Positions 7,974-17,146 of a stretch of 22,169 bases of DNA are shown here, in pieces (position 1 is the first letter of the stretch; the number at the start of each line of letters is the position of its first letter). The notes below the pieces were generated by a model. That model made no database searches, was not told the origin of the DNA, and saw only the letters and a list, made by a program, of their open reading frames with translations. The translations under genes and the position numbers were made by a program. Source of the stretch: JACQAI01 sp035507915 (GTDB taxonomy: Bacteria > Pseudomonadota > Alphaproteobacteria > Elsterales > Elsteraceae); assembly GCA_035507915.1 (NCBI GenBank), contig DATJNS010000067.1, positions 1-22,169 of the forward strand, written 5' to 3'.

Positions 7974-8135
7974 CGGACGGCGAGTCCCCGGCTGCGCGTC
8001 GTTGCGGACTCAGGGCGCCGTGTCCGGGCACGCGCCCAGTTTCGTCGGATAGTCCGGCATGACGTGCGCTTCCCCCTCGGACTTTATCGGGCGACGCGCG
8101 GGCCGCCCTCGTTGGATTGCGGTCGTACAGTGCAC

Positions 8136-8164
8136 AAAAAGGCGGCGATCGCAGCATCGCCGCC
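8136..8164 (-). terminator. Possible intrinsic terminator upstream of livH (minus strand)
   Basis: Read on the minus strand, GGCGGCGAT pairs perfectly with ATCGCCGCC across a six-base loop (8164-8141) and is followed at once by TTTTT (8140-8136). This is a 9-bp G+C-rich stem with a short T run, the form of a rho-independent terminator. It would stop transcripts running from the cupin side toward livH. It could shield livH from antisense reading, or attenuate livH if its promoter lies further upstream. Confidence 0.45.
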
Positions 8165-8169
8165 GTTCA

Positions 8170-8198
8170 TTGTCACGAATTCAATCTATCGCTAATCT
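8170..8198 (+). promoter_or_regulatory. Candidate sigma-70-type promoter for the cupin gene at 8253
   Basis: TTGTCA (8170-8175) matches the -35 consensus at five of six positions. A 17-base A+T-richer spacer follows, then TAATCT (8193-8198), which keeps the key first, second and last -10 positions. The local A+T content stands out from the surroundings. The start of transcription would be near 8205, giving a leader of about 48 bases. Confidence 0.4.
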
Positions 8199-8252
8199 TC
8201 GCGACAGAGCAAGCGGACAATGCTTGCGATTCCGGCGCGGAGGAGACGCCAC

Positions 8253-8813
8253 ATGCAGAGCGATCCGACCCGGCAGGCGCAGGCCGGCAAGAGCATACGC
8301 CACGTCACGATGGAGGAGATGCTGACCCGCGTCGCGCGCTACGACGCGCTGAAGGCCAGCACGGAGGCGTTCGTCGACAGCCTAGTGCCCGGCCACGAGC
8401 GCGAGATCATCAACGTGATCGGCAACGGCGTGACCGAGGACGCCAGCCTCAACCCGGCGATCACGGATGCGCAGGATTTCCACCTGACCCTGATCCGCGC
8501 CGAGCCCGGCAAGGGTGCGGCATTGCATTCGCACAAGACGCTCGAGGTCTTCATGGCGCTCTCGGGGAGCTGGGCGGTGTTCTGGGGCGATCAAGGCGAG
8601 CAGGAGATCGTGCTCAACCAGTGGGACACCATATCGGTCCCGGTCGGCGTCATGCGCGGCTTCCGCAACGCGGGCAAGCAATACGCGCTGCTCATGTCGA
8701 TTCTCGGCGGCACCGACCCGGGCCGCGTCACCTGGGCGCCTCAGGTCCTCGAGGCCGCGTTGAGGAGCCCGTTGCGACTGGATGCCAAGGGCAACGTCGA
8801 GCGGGTCGGCTGA
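8253..8813 (+). CDS. Cupin domain protein with altered metal motif
   Basis: This 186-residue protein has a helical N-terminal part (about 1-60) and one cupin barrel (about 75-155). Motif 1 is clear: His92 and His94 in LHSHKTLEVF, with Glu98. In motif 2 the position of the usual fourth ligand His is Arg135 (PVGVMRGFRNAG), so a standard four-ligand iron or manganese site would be incomplete. An in-frame ATG occurs 33 bases upstream, but the ATG at 8253 has a GGAGGAG ribosome site at the right distance, and the upstream residues are Arg-rich and unlikely to be coding. The gene is divergent from livH and ends one base before the convergent nitroreductase gene. Related proteins are usually annotated only as cupin domain-containing. 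A regulatory or lyase/dioxygenase role cannot be chosen from the sequence. Confidence 0.87.
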   Translation: MQSDPTRQAQAGKSIRHVTMEEMLTRVARYDALKASTEAFVDSLVPGHEREIINVIGNGVTEDASLNPAITDAQDFHLTLIRAEPGKGAALHSHKTLEVFMALSGSWAVFWGDQGEQEIVLNQWDTISVPVGVMRGFRNAGKQYALLMSILGGTDPGRVTWAPQVLEAALRSPLRLDAKGNVERVG

Positions 8814-8814
8814 G

Positions 8815-9405
8815 CTAAAGCAGCTTGCAGACTTCGTCGAACTGCCAGCGCGGGCTGCGCTCGAAGATCTGCGACGGGTCGCCGTGCCCGATGTTGATCA
8901 GGAAGTTGGACTTCACGGTGCCGTCGGGGAAGAACTCGGCGTCGACCTTGGCGTTGTCGAAACCCGACATGGCGCCGCAATCGAAGCCGAGCGCGCGCGC
9001 CGCGATGATGAAGTAGGCGCCCTGCAGGGTGCCGTTGCGGAACGCGGTGGTCTCGACCAGCTTCGCATTGCCTTCGAACCAGGTGCGCGCCGTCAGGTTG
9101 TGCGGAAACAGCTTGGGCAAGTGCTCGTAGAACTTGAGGTCGTAGCCGACGATGGCGACCGCCGGTGCGCTCATCGTCTTGTCGACGTTGCCCGAGAGCA
9201 GGGCCGGCTTCAGGCGCTCCTTGGCCGCCGGGGTGCGCAGGAACAGAAAGCGCGCGGGCGAGGTGTTGGCCGACGTCGGCGCCATCTTCATGACGTCGAA
9301 GATGCGCCGCAGGTCGTCGTCCGACACCTTGGCGTCGGTCCAGCCGTTGTGCGTGCGCGCGTCGAGGAAGAGGAGACGCAGCCCCTCGTCGTTCAATTGC
9401 GCCAT
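8815..9405 (-). CDS. rutE: Nitroreductase-family malonic semialdehyde reductase, RutE-like
   Basis: This 196-residue flavoprotein matches the RutE/HadB branch of the nitroreductase family. Characteristic segments are DARTHNGW (15-22), PTSANTSPAR (43-52), TAFRNGTLQGAY (120-131), AMSGFD (145-150) and NIGHGD (171-176). RutE in E. coli is assigned the NAD(P)H-dependent reduction of malonic semialdehyde to 3-hydroxypropionate at the end of uracil breakdown; FMN would be the cofactor. No other rut genes are present here. Instead it is the last gene after mmsA, 40 bases downstream, which supports malonate semialdehyde as substrate by a separate route. The ATG at 9405 has AGGAGGGG upstream. The symbol reflects similarity, not pyrimidine catabolism in this organism. 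Confidence 0.88.
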   Translation of the reverse strand: MAQLNDEGLRLLFLDARTHNGWTDAKVSDDDLRRIFDVMKMAPTSANTSPARFLFLRTPAAKERLKPALLSGNVDKTMSAPAVAIVGYDLKFYEHLPKLFPHNLTARTWFEGNAKLVETTAFRNGTLQGAYFIIAARALGFDCGAMSGFDNAKVDAEFFPDGTVKSNFLINIGHGDPSQIFERSPRWQFDEVCKLL

Positions 9406-9445
9406 CCGTTCCCCTCCTTGAAAATCGGTCCCCGCCGGATCCGGC

Positions 9446-10942
<1,497 letters not shown>

Positions 10943-10971
10943 CGTCCTCCTCCTCGCTGTGCTCGACGTCG

Positions 10972-11640
10972 TTAGCCCAAATGCTTGCCGAAGAACTCGA
11001 GCGACCGGCTCAGCGCGAGCTTGGCGCTCTCGGCGTCGTAGGAGCCGCGCTCGTCGCAGTTGAAGCCGTGGCCTGCGTTGTAGACGAACAGCGCCTGGTC
11101 CGGGTGCGCCTTCTTGACCTTCTCGACGGTGTCCATCGGGATCGACTGGTCCTTGTCGCCGAAGTGGAACATCACCGGGCACTTGGGTTTCTCGCCGACC
11201 AGGTTGCCGACGCCGCCGCCGTAATAGGACACTGCGCAGGCGAGCCCACCGGTGCGGCACGCCGCCGCCCACGATACGGTGCCGCCCCAGCAGTAGCCGA
11301 CGATGCCGACCTTGCCGGTAGCCTTAACGACCGCCAGCGTGGCCTCGACGTCCTTCAGCGCGTTGTTGAGGTCGACCCGCTGCATGATGGCGCGACCCTT
11401 CTCGATGTCGGCCGGCTCGTAGCCGTACTCGACGCCGGACTCGACACGGTCGAACAGGGCCGGCGCGACCGCCAGATAGCCGCTCGCGGCGAACTTGTCG
11501 CACACGCCGCGGATGTGGTGGTTGACGCCGAAGATCTCCTGGATGACCAGGAGGGCGCCCTTCGGCTTGCCGCTCGGATCGGCGCGATAAGCGGTGAAAT
11601 CGTGATTGTCGGCCGCGGTCAGTCTCAGGATCTTGCCCAT
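10972..11640 (-). CDS. Dienelactone hydrolase family protein
   Basis: This 222-residue alpha/beta hydrolase carries the dienelactone hydrolase triad: nucleophile Cys117 in GYCWGG, Asp164 in GDKDQSIP and His191 in NAGHGFNCD. Glu36 in IQEIFGVN is the residue that interacts with the Cys in known enzymes. The family hydrolyses dienelactones from chlorocatechol breakdown, but many paralogues act on other esters or lactones, so the substrate is open. The frame continues upstream, but homology and an AAGGAG ribosome site fix the start at the ATG at 11640. It is the first gene of the likely operon with mmsA and the RutE-like gene, and is divergent from the 2-hydroxyacid dehydrogenase gene across 258 G+C-rich bases. 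No neighbouring ring-cleavage genes support chlorocatechol breakdown. Confidence 0.92.
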   Translation of the reverse strand: MGKILRLTAADNHDFTAYRADPSGKPKGALLVIQEIFGVNHHIRGVCDKFAASGYLAVAPALFDRVESGVEYGYEPADIEKGRAIMQRVDLNNALKDVEATLAVVKATGKVGIVGYCWGGTVSWAAACRTGGLACAVSYYGGGVGNLVGEKPKCPVMFHFGDKDQSIPMDTVEKVKKAHPDQALFVYNAGHGFNCDERGSYDAESAKLALSRSLEFFGKHLG

Positions 11641-11815
11641 GGCGACGCTCCTTCGGATGGCGATGGGATGGGGCGAGGATTGGTTTCGAAATCGGGGCCG
11701 CGGCTGCCCGCGACACGCGGGCGCCGGCCGGCGCGGCAATCGTCGCCCGTCGGGCGGCTCCGAGTCCAGTGGCAGGTGGACGCGCGGGCCGCGGGCGCGG
11801 CGCGCGACGGGCGGC

Positions 11816-11844
11816 TTGGCGAACCGCGGGCGCCTCTCTACCAT
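11816..11844 (+). promoter_or_regulatory. Candidate promoter for the 2-hydroxyacid dehydrogenase gene
   Basis: TTGGCG (11816-11821), a 17-base spacer and TACCAT (11839-11844) each match the sigma-70 hexamers at four of six positions. Transcription would start near 11851, leaving a leader of about 48 bases before the GTG. The rest of the 258-base divergent region (11641-11898) is very G+C-rich and shows no gene I can support. Confidence 0.3.
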
Positions 11845-11898
11845 CGCGGCTCGATCGCACGAGATCGGCGACAACCACACTCGCGGACGGAGGAAAGC

Positions 11899-12945
11899 GT
11901 GGCCAAATTCAAGGTCGTGACCCCGGCCGGGGCGAACTACGGCGCACCCGGCGGCGACTACACCTACGAGCTCGAGGCCCTGACGCCGCTCGGCGCCGAG
12001 ATCGTCGAGGTCAATGCGACCTCGGAGAACGAGTTCATCAGCGCCGCGCACGACGCCGACGCCCTCTACTCGCGCGGCGGGCGGCTCACCAAGCGGATGA
12101 TCGACGGGCTCGAGCGCTGCAAGGTGATCTCGGTCGGCTCGGTCGGCGTCGACGCGGTCGACGTCGCCGCCGCCACCGCGCGGGACATCCCGGTCACCAA
12201 CGTGCCCGACACCTTCATCGAGGAGGTCGCCGATCACGCCATGACCTTGATCCTCGGCATGTTCCGGCGCCTGGTGACGCAGGACAAGCTGGTGCGCGAC
12301 GGGCGCTGGCGCGAGGGCCGGCCCGAGCTTTACAAGTTCCCGCGCCTGATGGGCCAGACGCTGGGCCTGATCTCGTTCGGCCACGTCGCGCGCGCGGTCG
12401 CCATGCGCGCCAAGCCGTTCGGGGTGCGCATCCTCGCCTACGACCCGTTCGTCGAGGAGCTGGTGATGAGCCCCTACGGCGTCGAGCCCGCGACCTTCGC
12501 CGAGGTGCTGCAGAAGTCGGACATCATCTCGATGCATGCGCCGGCCACCAACGGCACGCACCACATGATGAGCGAGGCGCAGTTCCGCATGATGAAAAAG
12601 ACCGCGCTGTTCATCAACACGGGGCGCGGGCCGACGGTCGACGAGGCGGCGCTCATCAAGGCGTTGCAGGAAGGTTGGATCGCCGCCGCGGGCTTGGACG
12701 TGCTCGAGAAGGAACCGGTCGATCCCGGCAATCCGCTGCTCAAGATGAGCAACGTGATCCTGACCGCGCACGTCGCATCGGCGTCGGCGCGCTTCGATCC
12801 GGCGCGCAAGCGGCGTGTCGGCCAGGAGTTGGCCGCCGTCCTCGAAGGCCGCTGGCCGCGCGCCTGCGTCAATCCCTCGGTGCTCGAGAAGACCCAGCTC
12901 GTGCGCTGGCAGCCCTACTCGATGGAGCGCGGTCCGGGGAACTGA
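11899..12945 (+). CDS. D-isomer-specific 2-hydroxyacid dehydrogenase family protein
   Basis: This 348-residue protein has the two-domain fold of D-2-hydroxyacid dehydrogenases: a split substrate domain and an inserted nucleotide-binding domain (about 110-295). The catalytic set is complete: Arg243 in NTGRG, Glu272 in EKEP and His291 in LTAHVASAS. Asp182 in LAYDPF suggests NAD preference. The dinucleotide motif is atypical, reading ISFGHVARAV (158-167) where relatives have a GxGxxG, so the first and third glycines are Ser159 and Ala164. Family members reduce 2-keto acids (phosphoglycerate, glyoxylate, hydroxypyruvate and others); I cannot assign one. The start is a GTG at 11899 with GGACGGAGGA upstream. 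It is divergent from the dienelactone hydrolase gene and convergent with the aldolase gene, with a palindromic element between the stops. Confidence 0.92.
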   Translation: MAKFKVVTPAGANYGAPGGDYTYELEALTPLGAEIVEVNATSENEFISAAHDADALYSRGGRLTKRMIDGLERCKVISVGSVGVDAVDVAAATARDIPVTNVPDTFIEEVADHAMTLILGMFRRLVTQDKLVRDGRWREGRPELYKFPRLMGQTLGLISFGHVARAVAMRAKPFGVRILAYDPFVEELVMSPYGVEPATFAEVLQKSDIISMHAPATNGTHHMMSEAQFRMMKKTALFINTGRGPTVDEAALIKALQEGWIAAAGLDVLEKEPVDPGNPLLKMSNVILTAHVASASARFDPARKRRVGQELAAVLEGRWPRACVNPSVLEKTQLVRWQPYSMERGPGN

Positions 12946-12983
12946 CGCGCGCGTAGCCGCAGCGTCTCAACCGCTCCAACGAT

Positions 12984-13017
12984 CATGCTCGGGCTTGGCC
13001 GGTCAAGCCCGAGCATG
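12984..13017. repeat. Palindromic intergenic element, copy B
   Basis: A perfect 14-bp inverted repeat, CATGCTCGGGCTTG (12984-12997) and CAAGCCCGAGCATG (13004-13017), flanks a six-base loop. Its arms match the second hairpin of copy A (4650-4672), and both are followed by ATGACG. It sits between the stops of the convergent 2-hydroxyacid dehydrogenase and aldolase genes. Only one of the two hairpins of copy A is present. There is no long T tract, so a simple intrinsic terminator is less likely than a REP-like element, although the stem could aid termination. Confidence 0.8.
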
Positions 13018-13052
13018 ACGGTCCTTGTCTTAGCGACGGTTTCGCCGGGTGC

Positions 13053-13853
13053 TCAGTACACCGAGCCCTTGGCGGCGCCGCCGCTGCCGGCGCCGCCCTC
13101 GCGCATCTCCTTGAGGACCTGCGTGCCCGCCATGGTCAAGAGGCGCGCATCGCCGAGCAACGTCGTGAAGTCGAAGCCGCGGGCGATCGCCTTCTTGGCG
13201 TAGGCGCTGCTGCCGGTGTGGATGCCGGCCTTGATCTTGTGCTTCTTGCACGCGTCGAGGATGCCGCCGAGCACCTTATCCATCTCGTTCTCGCTGCGGT
13301 CGAGCCCCGGGCCGTAGCCGTAGGTCAGCGACAGGTCGGACGGGCCGACATAAATCGCGTCGAGCTCGGGCGTCGACAGGATGGCGTCGATGTTGCCCAC
13401 CGCCTCCTTGGTCTCGATCATCGCGAAGGTGAGGATCGTCTCGTTGGCCTTTTCCGCGTAGTCCGGGCCGCCGTACAGCGAGGCGCGGATCGGCCCCGAG
13501 CTGCGATAGCCCTTGGGCGCGTAGCGGCACGCGCGCACGAACTTCTCGCATTCCTCGCGGCTGTTGATCATCGGGCAGATGATGCCGTAGGAGCCGGCGT
13601 CGAGCGTCTTCATGATGATCGCCGGGTCGTTCCACGGCACGCGTGCCATCGGCGTGACCGCGGTGGTCGAGATGCCCTGCAGCATCGACACCATGGTCTG
13701 GTAGTCGATCACGCCATGCTGCATGTCGATGACCAGCGAGTCCCAGCCCATGTGCGCCATCACTTCGGCGCCGAAGCCGCTCGGGATGCCGCACCACCCG
13801 TTGATGACCGCGCCGCCCTTGCTCCAGATCTCTCGTACCCGGTTCGGCCGCAT
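13053..13853 (-). CDS. HpcH/HpaI aldolase family protein
   Basis: This 266-residue protein is a class II pyruvate aldolase of the HpcH/HpaI family. Catalytic His46 lies in DMQHGVIDY, Arg71 in ARVPWND, and the metal ligands Glu147 (MIETKEA) and Asp173 (VGPSDLS) are present. Such enzymes cleave 4-hydroxy-2-oxo acids, such as 4-hydroxy-2-oxoheptanedioate or 2-keto-3-deoxy sugar acids, into pyruvate and an aldehyde, using a divalent metal. The specific substrate is not apparent. A longer frame exists upstream, but the ATG at 13853 has an AGGAGG site at proper spacing and begins the homology. The C-terminus ends in a Gly/Ala-rich tail. The gene is divergent from putA (122-base gap) and convergent with the 2-hydroxyacid dehydrogenase gene. 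Confidence 0.93.
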   Translation of the reverse strand: MRPNRVREIWSKGGAVINGWCGIPSGFGAEVMAHMGWDSLVIDMQHGVIDYQTMVSMLQGISTTAVTPMARVPWNDPAIIMKTLDAGSYGIICPMINSREECEKFVRACRYAPKGYRSSGPIRASLYGGPDYAEKANETILTFAMIETKEAVGNIDAILSTPELDAIYVGPSDLSLTYGYGPGLDRSENEMDKVLGGILDACKKHKIKAGIHTGSSAYAKKAIARGFDFTTLLGDARLLTMAGTQVLKEMREGGAGSGGAAKGSVY

Positions 13854-13939
13854 GACCTGATTCCTCCTGATGTCGCGCTCGCTCCGATGGCCTCGATCCC
13901 GCCAGCCTGCCGGGGTTAAGTCAAGCCGCATCGGGCGAC

Positions 13940-13968
13940 TTGGGACGCGGCGGTTCGCGCATTATCCT
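13940..13968 (+). promoter_or_regulatory. putA: Candidate putA promoter placing the start of transcription at the ATG
   Basis: TTGGGA (13940-13945), a 17-base spacer and TATCCT (13963-13968) resemble a sigma-70 promoter. Only seven bases separate the -10 box from the putA ATG, so transcription would begin at or next to the start codon and the mRNA would be leaderless. No good ribosome site precedes this ATG, which fits. Confidence 0.4.
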
Positions 13969-13975
13969 GGCGGTC

Positions 13976-16900
13976 ATGACCAGCGGGACGGACGCCGGTC
14001 CGACCGAGCTCAGGGCGGCGATCGCCGCCGCCTATCGCGTCGACGAGAGCGCGGCGGTCGGCCGCCTGCTCGGCGCGGTGACGCGGGACGCCGACCGCAG
14101 CGAGCGCGTCGCATCGCGCGCCCGCGGCCTGATCGAAGGCGTGCGCGTCCGTGCCGCCGGCGGCAGGGTCGAGAAATTTCTCCAGGAGTATCAGCTGTCG
14201 ACGCCCGAGGGCGTCGTCCTCCTGTGCCTGGCCGAGGCGCTGCTGCGCATTCCCGACGCCGAGACCGCCGACCGGTTGATCCGCGACAAGCTCGGCCAGG
14301 CGGATTGGGAGGGGCATCTCGGCCACAGCCAGTCGATCCTGGTCAACGCCTCGACCTGGGCCCTGATGCTGACCGGCCGCGTGGTCGCGCTCGACAAGCT
14401 CGCCGGCGGCGCGTTGACCGACCAACTGGCGCGCCTGGTTGCGCGCAGCGGCGAGCCGGTGATCCGCACCGCGATCCGCGCGGCGATGCGCATCCTCGGG
14501 CGCCAGTTCGTGATGGGGCGCACGATCGAGGAGGCGCTGGCGCGTGCCGCGCCGTCGGAGCGCGTCGGCTACCGGCATTCCTACGACATGCTGGGCGAGG
14601 CCGCGCGCACCGCCGCAGACGCCGCGCGCTATCTCGCGTCCTACCGCCACGCGATCGCGGCGATCGGCGCCGCGGCCGGCGACGCGGGCGATCTGGCGGA
14701 GCGGCCCAGCCTGTCCGTCAAGCTGTCGGCGCTGGATCCGCGCTACGAGATCGCCCAGATCGACCGCGTGCGCCGCGAGCTCGTGCCGCGCCTGCTCGAG
14801 CTCGCGGCGGCGGCGCGCGCCGCCGACATCGGGCTCACGGTCGACGCCGAGGAGTCCGAGCGCCTGGAGCCGTCGCTCGACCTGATCGAGACCGTGGCGG
14901 CCGCGACCGAGCTCGCCGGCTGGGACGGGCTCGGGCTCGCCGTGCAGGCCTACCAGAAGCGCGCGTTGCCGGTGCTCCGCTGGGTCGAGGATCTGGGCAC
15001 GCGCACGCGCCGGCGCATCTTCGTGCGTCTGGTCAAGGGCGCCTACTGGGACACCGAGATCAAGCGCGCCCAGGAGCGCTGCCTCGCCGGCTACGCCGTG
15101 TTCACCCGCAAGGCGTCGACCGATTTGTCGTATCTCGCCTGTGCGGAGTTCATGCTCGGCGCGCCGCACATCTATCCGGCCTTCGCGACCCACAACGCGC
15201 TCACCCTGAGCGCGGTCCTCGATCTGGCGGGCGACCGTCGCGACTACGAGTTCCAGCGCCTGCACGGTATGGGCGAGTCGCTCTACGAGCAGATCGTTGG
15301 ACCGCTCGTCCGGCCGTGCCGGGTCTACGCGCCGGTCGGCAGCCACGAGGATCTGCTCGCCTATCTGGTGCGCCGGCTGCTCGAGAACGGCGCCAACACG
15401 TCGTTCGTCAATCAGGTCGCCGATCCCGACGAGCCGCTCGACGCGCTGGTGCGCGATCCGGTCGCCGCGGTCGCGGCGCTGCCGGCGAAGCCGCACCCGC
15501 GCATCCCGCTGCCGCGCGACCTCTACGGTGCCGAGCGCGCCAATGCGCGCGGCGTCGACCTCAGTGATCCGACGGTCACGACGCCGCTGCTCGCGGCGCT
15601 CGATGCGGCGATGCGCCGGCCCGCATCGGCGGCGCCGCTGGTCGACGGCGCGATGTGCGCCGGAGCGCCGCGCGAGGTGCGCGATCCCGCCGACCGTGCG
15701 CGCGTCGTCGGCACGGTCGTCGAGGCGACGCCGACCGAGGTCGATGATGCGCTCGCGGTCGCGCGCGCCGAGGCGCCACGCTGGAGCGCGACCGACGTCG
15801 ATTTGCGTGCCCGCTGTCTGGACCATGCCGCCGACCTGCTCGAGACCGAAGCGCCGGCCTTCATGGCGCTGGCCGTGCGCGAGGCCGGCAAGACCGTGGC
15901 CGACGCGGTCGGCGAGGTGCGCGAGGCCGTCGATTTCTGCCGCTACTACGCCGCGCGGGCGCGCCAGGCCTTCGCACCGCAGGAGCTCCCCGGGCCGACC
16001 GGCGAGAGCAACCGGCTGCGGCTCGCCGGGCGCGGCCCGTTCGCCTGCATCAGTCCGTGGAACTTTCCGCTGTCGATCTTCATGGGCCAGGTCGCGGCCG
16101 CGTTGGTCGCCGGCAACCCGGTGCTCGCCAAGCCGGCGCCGCAAACGCCGCTGATCGCCGCCCAGGCGGTGGCGCTGCTCCATCGCGCGGGCGTGCCGCC
16201 GCGTGCGCTGCAGCTGCTGCCGGGCGGCGTCGCGGTCGGCCAGCGCCTGGTCGACGATGGACGGATCGCCGGCGTCGCGTTCACGGGCTCGACCGCGACC
16301 GCGCAGGCGATCAACCGCGCGCTCGCCGCGCGCACCGGACCGCTCGCCGCTCTGATCGCCGAGACCGGCGGACAGAACGCCCTGATCGCCGATTCTTCGG
16401 CGCTGCCCGAGCAGGTGGTCGGCGATCTCCTGACCTCGTCGTTCAACAGCGCCGGGCAGCGCTGCTCGGCGTGCCGCGTGCTGTTCGTGCAGGAGGATGT
16501 CGCATCGCGCGTGCTCGACATGCTGGCGGGTGCACTGGCCGAGCTCGTGGTCGGCGATCCGGGACTGCTCGCCACCGACGTCGGGCCGGTGATCGACGAG
16601 ACGGCGCGCGACCGCCTCGACGCGCACGTCCGGGCGATCGCGCAGGTCGGGCGCGTGATCGCGCGCAGCCCGTTGCCGGATGCGACATCGCGCGGTTGCT
16701 TCGTGGCGCCGATCGTGGTCGAGATCGACCGGCTCGACCGGCTCGACAGCGAAGTGTTCGGTCCGGTGCTGCACGTCGTGCGCTTCGCGGGCGATCGGCT
16801 CGACCGGGTGGTCGACGCGATCAACGCGACCGGCTACGGCCTCACGCTGGGCATCCACAGCCGGATCAACGCGACGGTCGACGCGATCGTCGCGCGTGCG

Positions 16901-17101
16901 CGGGTCGGCAACGTCTACGTCAACCGCTCGATGATCGGCGCCGTGGTCGGCGTCCAGCCGTTCGGCGGCGAGGGCTTGTCGGGCACCGGCCCGAAGGCGG
17001 GTGGTCCTCACTACCTGCCGCGCTTCGCCATCGAGCGGACCGTGTCGATCGACACCACCTCGGCGGGCGGCAACGCGAGCTTGCTTTCGCTCGGCGAATA
17101 G
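13976..17101 (+). CDS. putA: Bifunctional proline dehydrogenase / L-glutamate gamma-semialdehyde dehydrogenase
   Basis: This 1041-residue PutA oxidises proline to glutamate in two steps. After an N-terminal helical arm (about 1-190) comes the FAD-binding proline dehydrogenase barrel (about 200-500). It contains SVKLSALDPRYE, FVRLVKGAYWD, RLHGMGESLYEQ and the YLVRRLLENGANTSF motif with Arg466 and Arg467, which bind the proline carboxylate. The aldehyde dehydrogenase part (about 545-1030) has Asn696 (ISPWNFPLS), Lys719, Glu796 (AETGGQN) and catalytic Cys830 (SAGQRCSACRV). There is no N-terminal ribbon-helix-helix domain and no extra C-terminal domain, so this is a short type-A PutA that should not repress its own gene. 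It is peripherally membrane-associated in known cases. I chose the ATG at 13976; a TTG at 13940 in frame is less likely. It is divergent from the aldolase gene and followed 45 bases later by the GT41 gene. Confidence 0.96.
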   Translation: MTSGTDAGPTELRAAIAAAYRVDESAAVGRLLGAVTRDADRSERVASRARGLIEGVRVRAAGGRVEKFLQEYQLSTPEGVVLLCLAEALLRIPDAETADRLIRDKLGQADWEGHLGHSQSILVNASTWALMLTGRVVALDKLAGGALTDQLARLVARSGEPVIRTAIRAAMRILGRQFVMGRTIEEALARAAPSERVGYRHSYDMLGEAARTAADAARYLASYRHAIAAIGAAAGDAGDLAERPSLSVKLSALDPRYEIAQIDRVRRELVPRLLELAAAARAADIGLTVDAEESERLEPSLDLIETVAAATELAGWDGLGLAVQAYQKRALPVLRWVEDLGTRTRRRIFVRLVKGAYWDTEIKRAQERCLAGYAVFTRKASTDLSYLACAEFMLGAPHIYPAFATHNALTLSAVLDLAGDRRDYEFQRLHGMGESLYEQIVGPLVRPCRVYAPVGSHEDLLAYLVRRLLENGANTSFVNQVADPDEPLDALVRDPVAAVAALPAKPHPRIPLPRDLYGAERANARGVDLSDPTVTTPLLAALDAAMRRPASAAPLVDGAMCAGAPREVRDPADRARVVGTVVEATPTEVDDALAVARAEAPRWSATDVDLRARCLDHAADLLETEAPAFMALAVREAGKTVADAVGEVREAVDFCRYYAARARQAFAPQELPGPTGESNRLRLAGRGPFACISPWNFPLSIFMGQVAAALVAGNPVLAKPAPQTPLIAAQAVALLHRAGVPPRALQLLPGGVAVGQRLVDDGRIAGVAFTGSTATAQAINRALAARTGPLAALIAETGGQNALIADSSALPEQVVGDLLTSSFNSAGQRCSACRVLFVQEDVASRVLDMLAGALAELVVGDPGLLATDVGPVIDETARDRLDAHVRAIAQVGRVIARSPLPDATSRGCFVAPIVVEIDRLDRLDSEVFGPVLHVVRFAGDRLDRVVDAINATGYGLTLGIHSRINATVDAIVARARVGNVYVNRSMIGAVVGVQPFGGEGLSGTGPKAGGPHYLPRFAIERTVSIDTTSAGGNASLLSLGE

Positions 17102-17146
17102 GCCCACCTGTCGGCGACCCAACCCGCGCGCAAGGGCGAGGAGACG

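Noticed and set aside
8010..8060. A 16-codon minus-strand reading frame upstream of livH, with a GAGGGGG stretch before its ATG
   Set aside because: The purine stretch is about 11 bases away, the peptide has no run of a regulatory amino acid, and no paired attenuator hairpins follow it. A leader peptide cannot be supported.
11641..12771. Long N-terminal extension of the dienelactone hydrolase gene
   Set aside because: The extension is antisense to the 2-hydroxyacid dehydrogenase gene and lacks homology; the ATG at 11640 with AAGGAG fits the family length.
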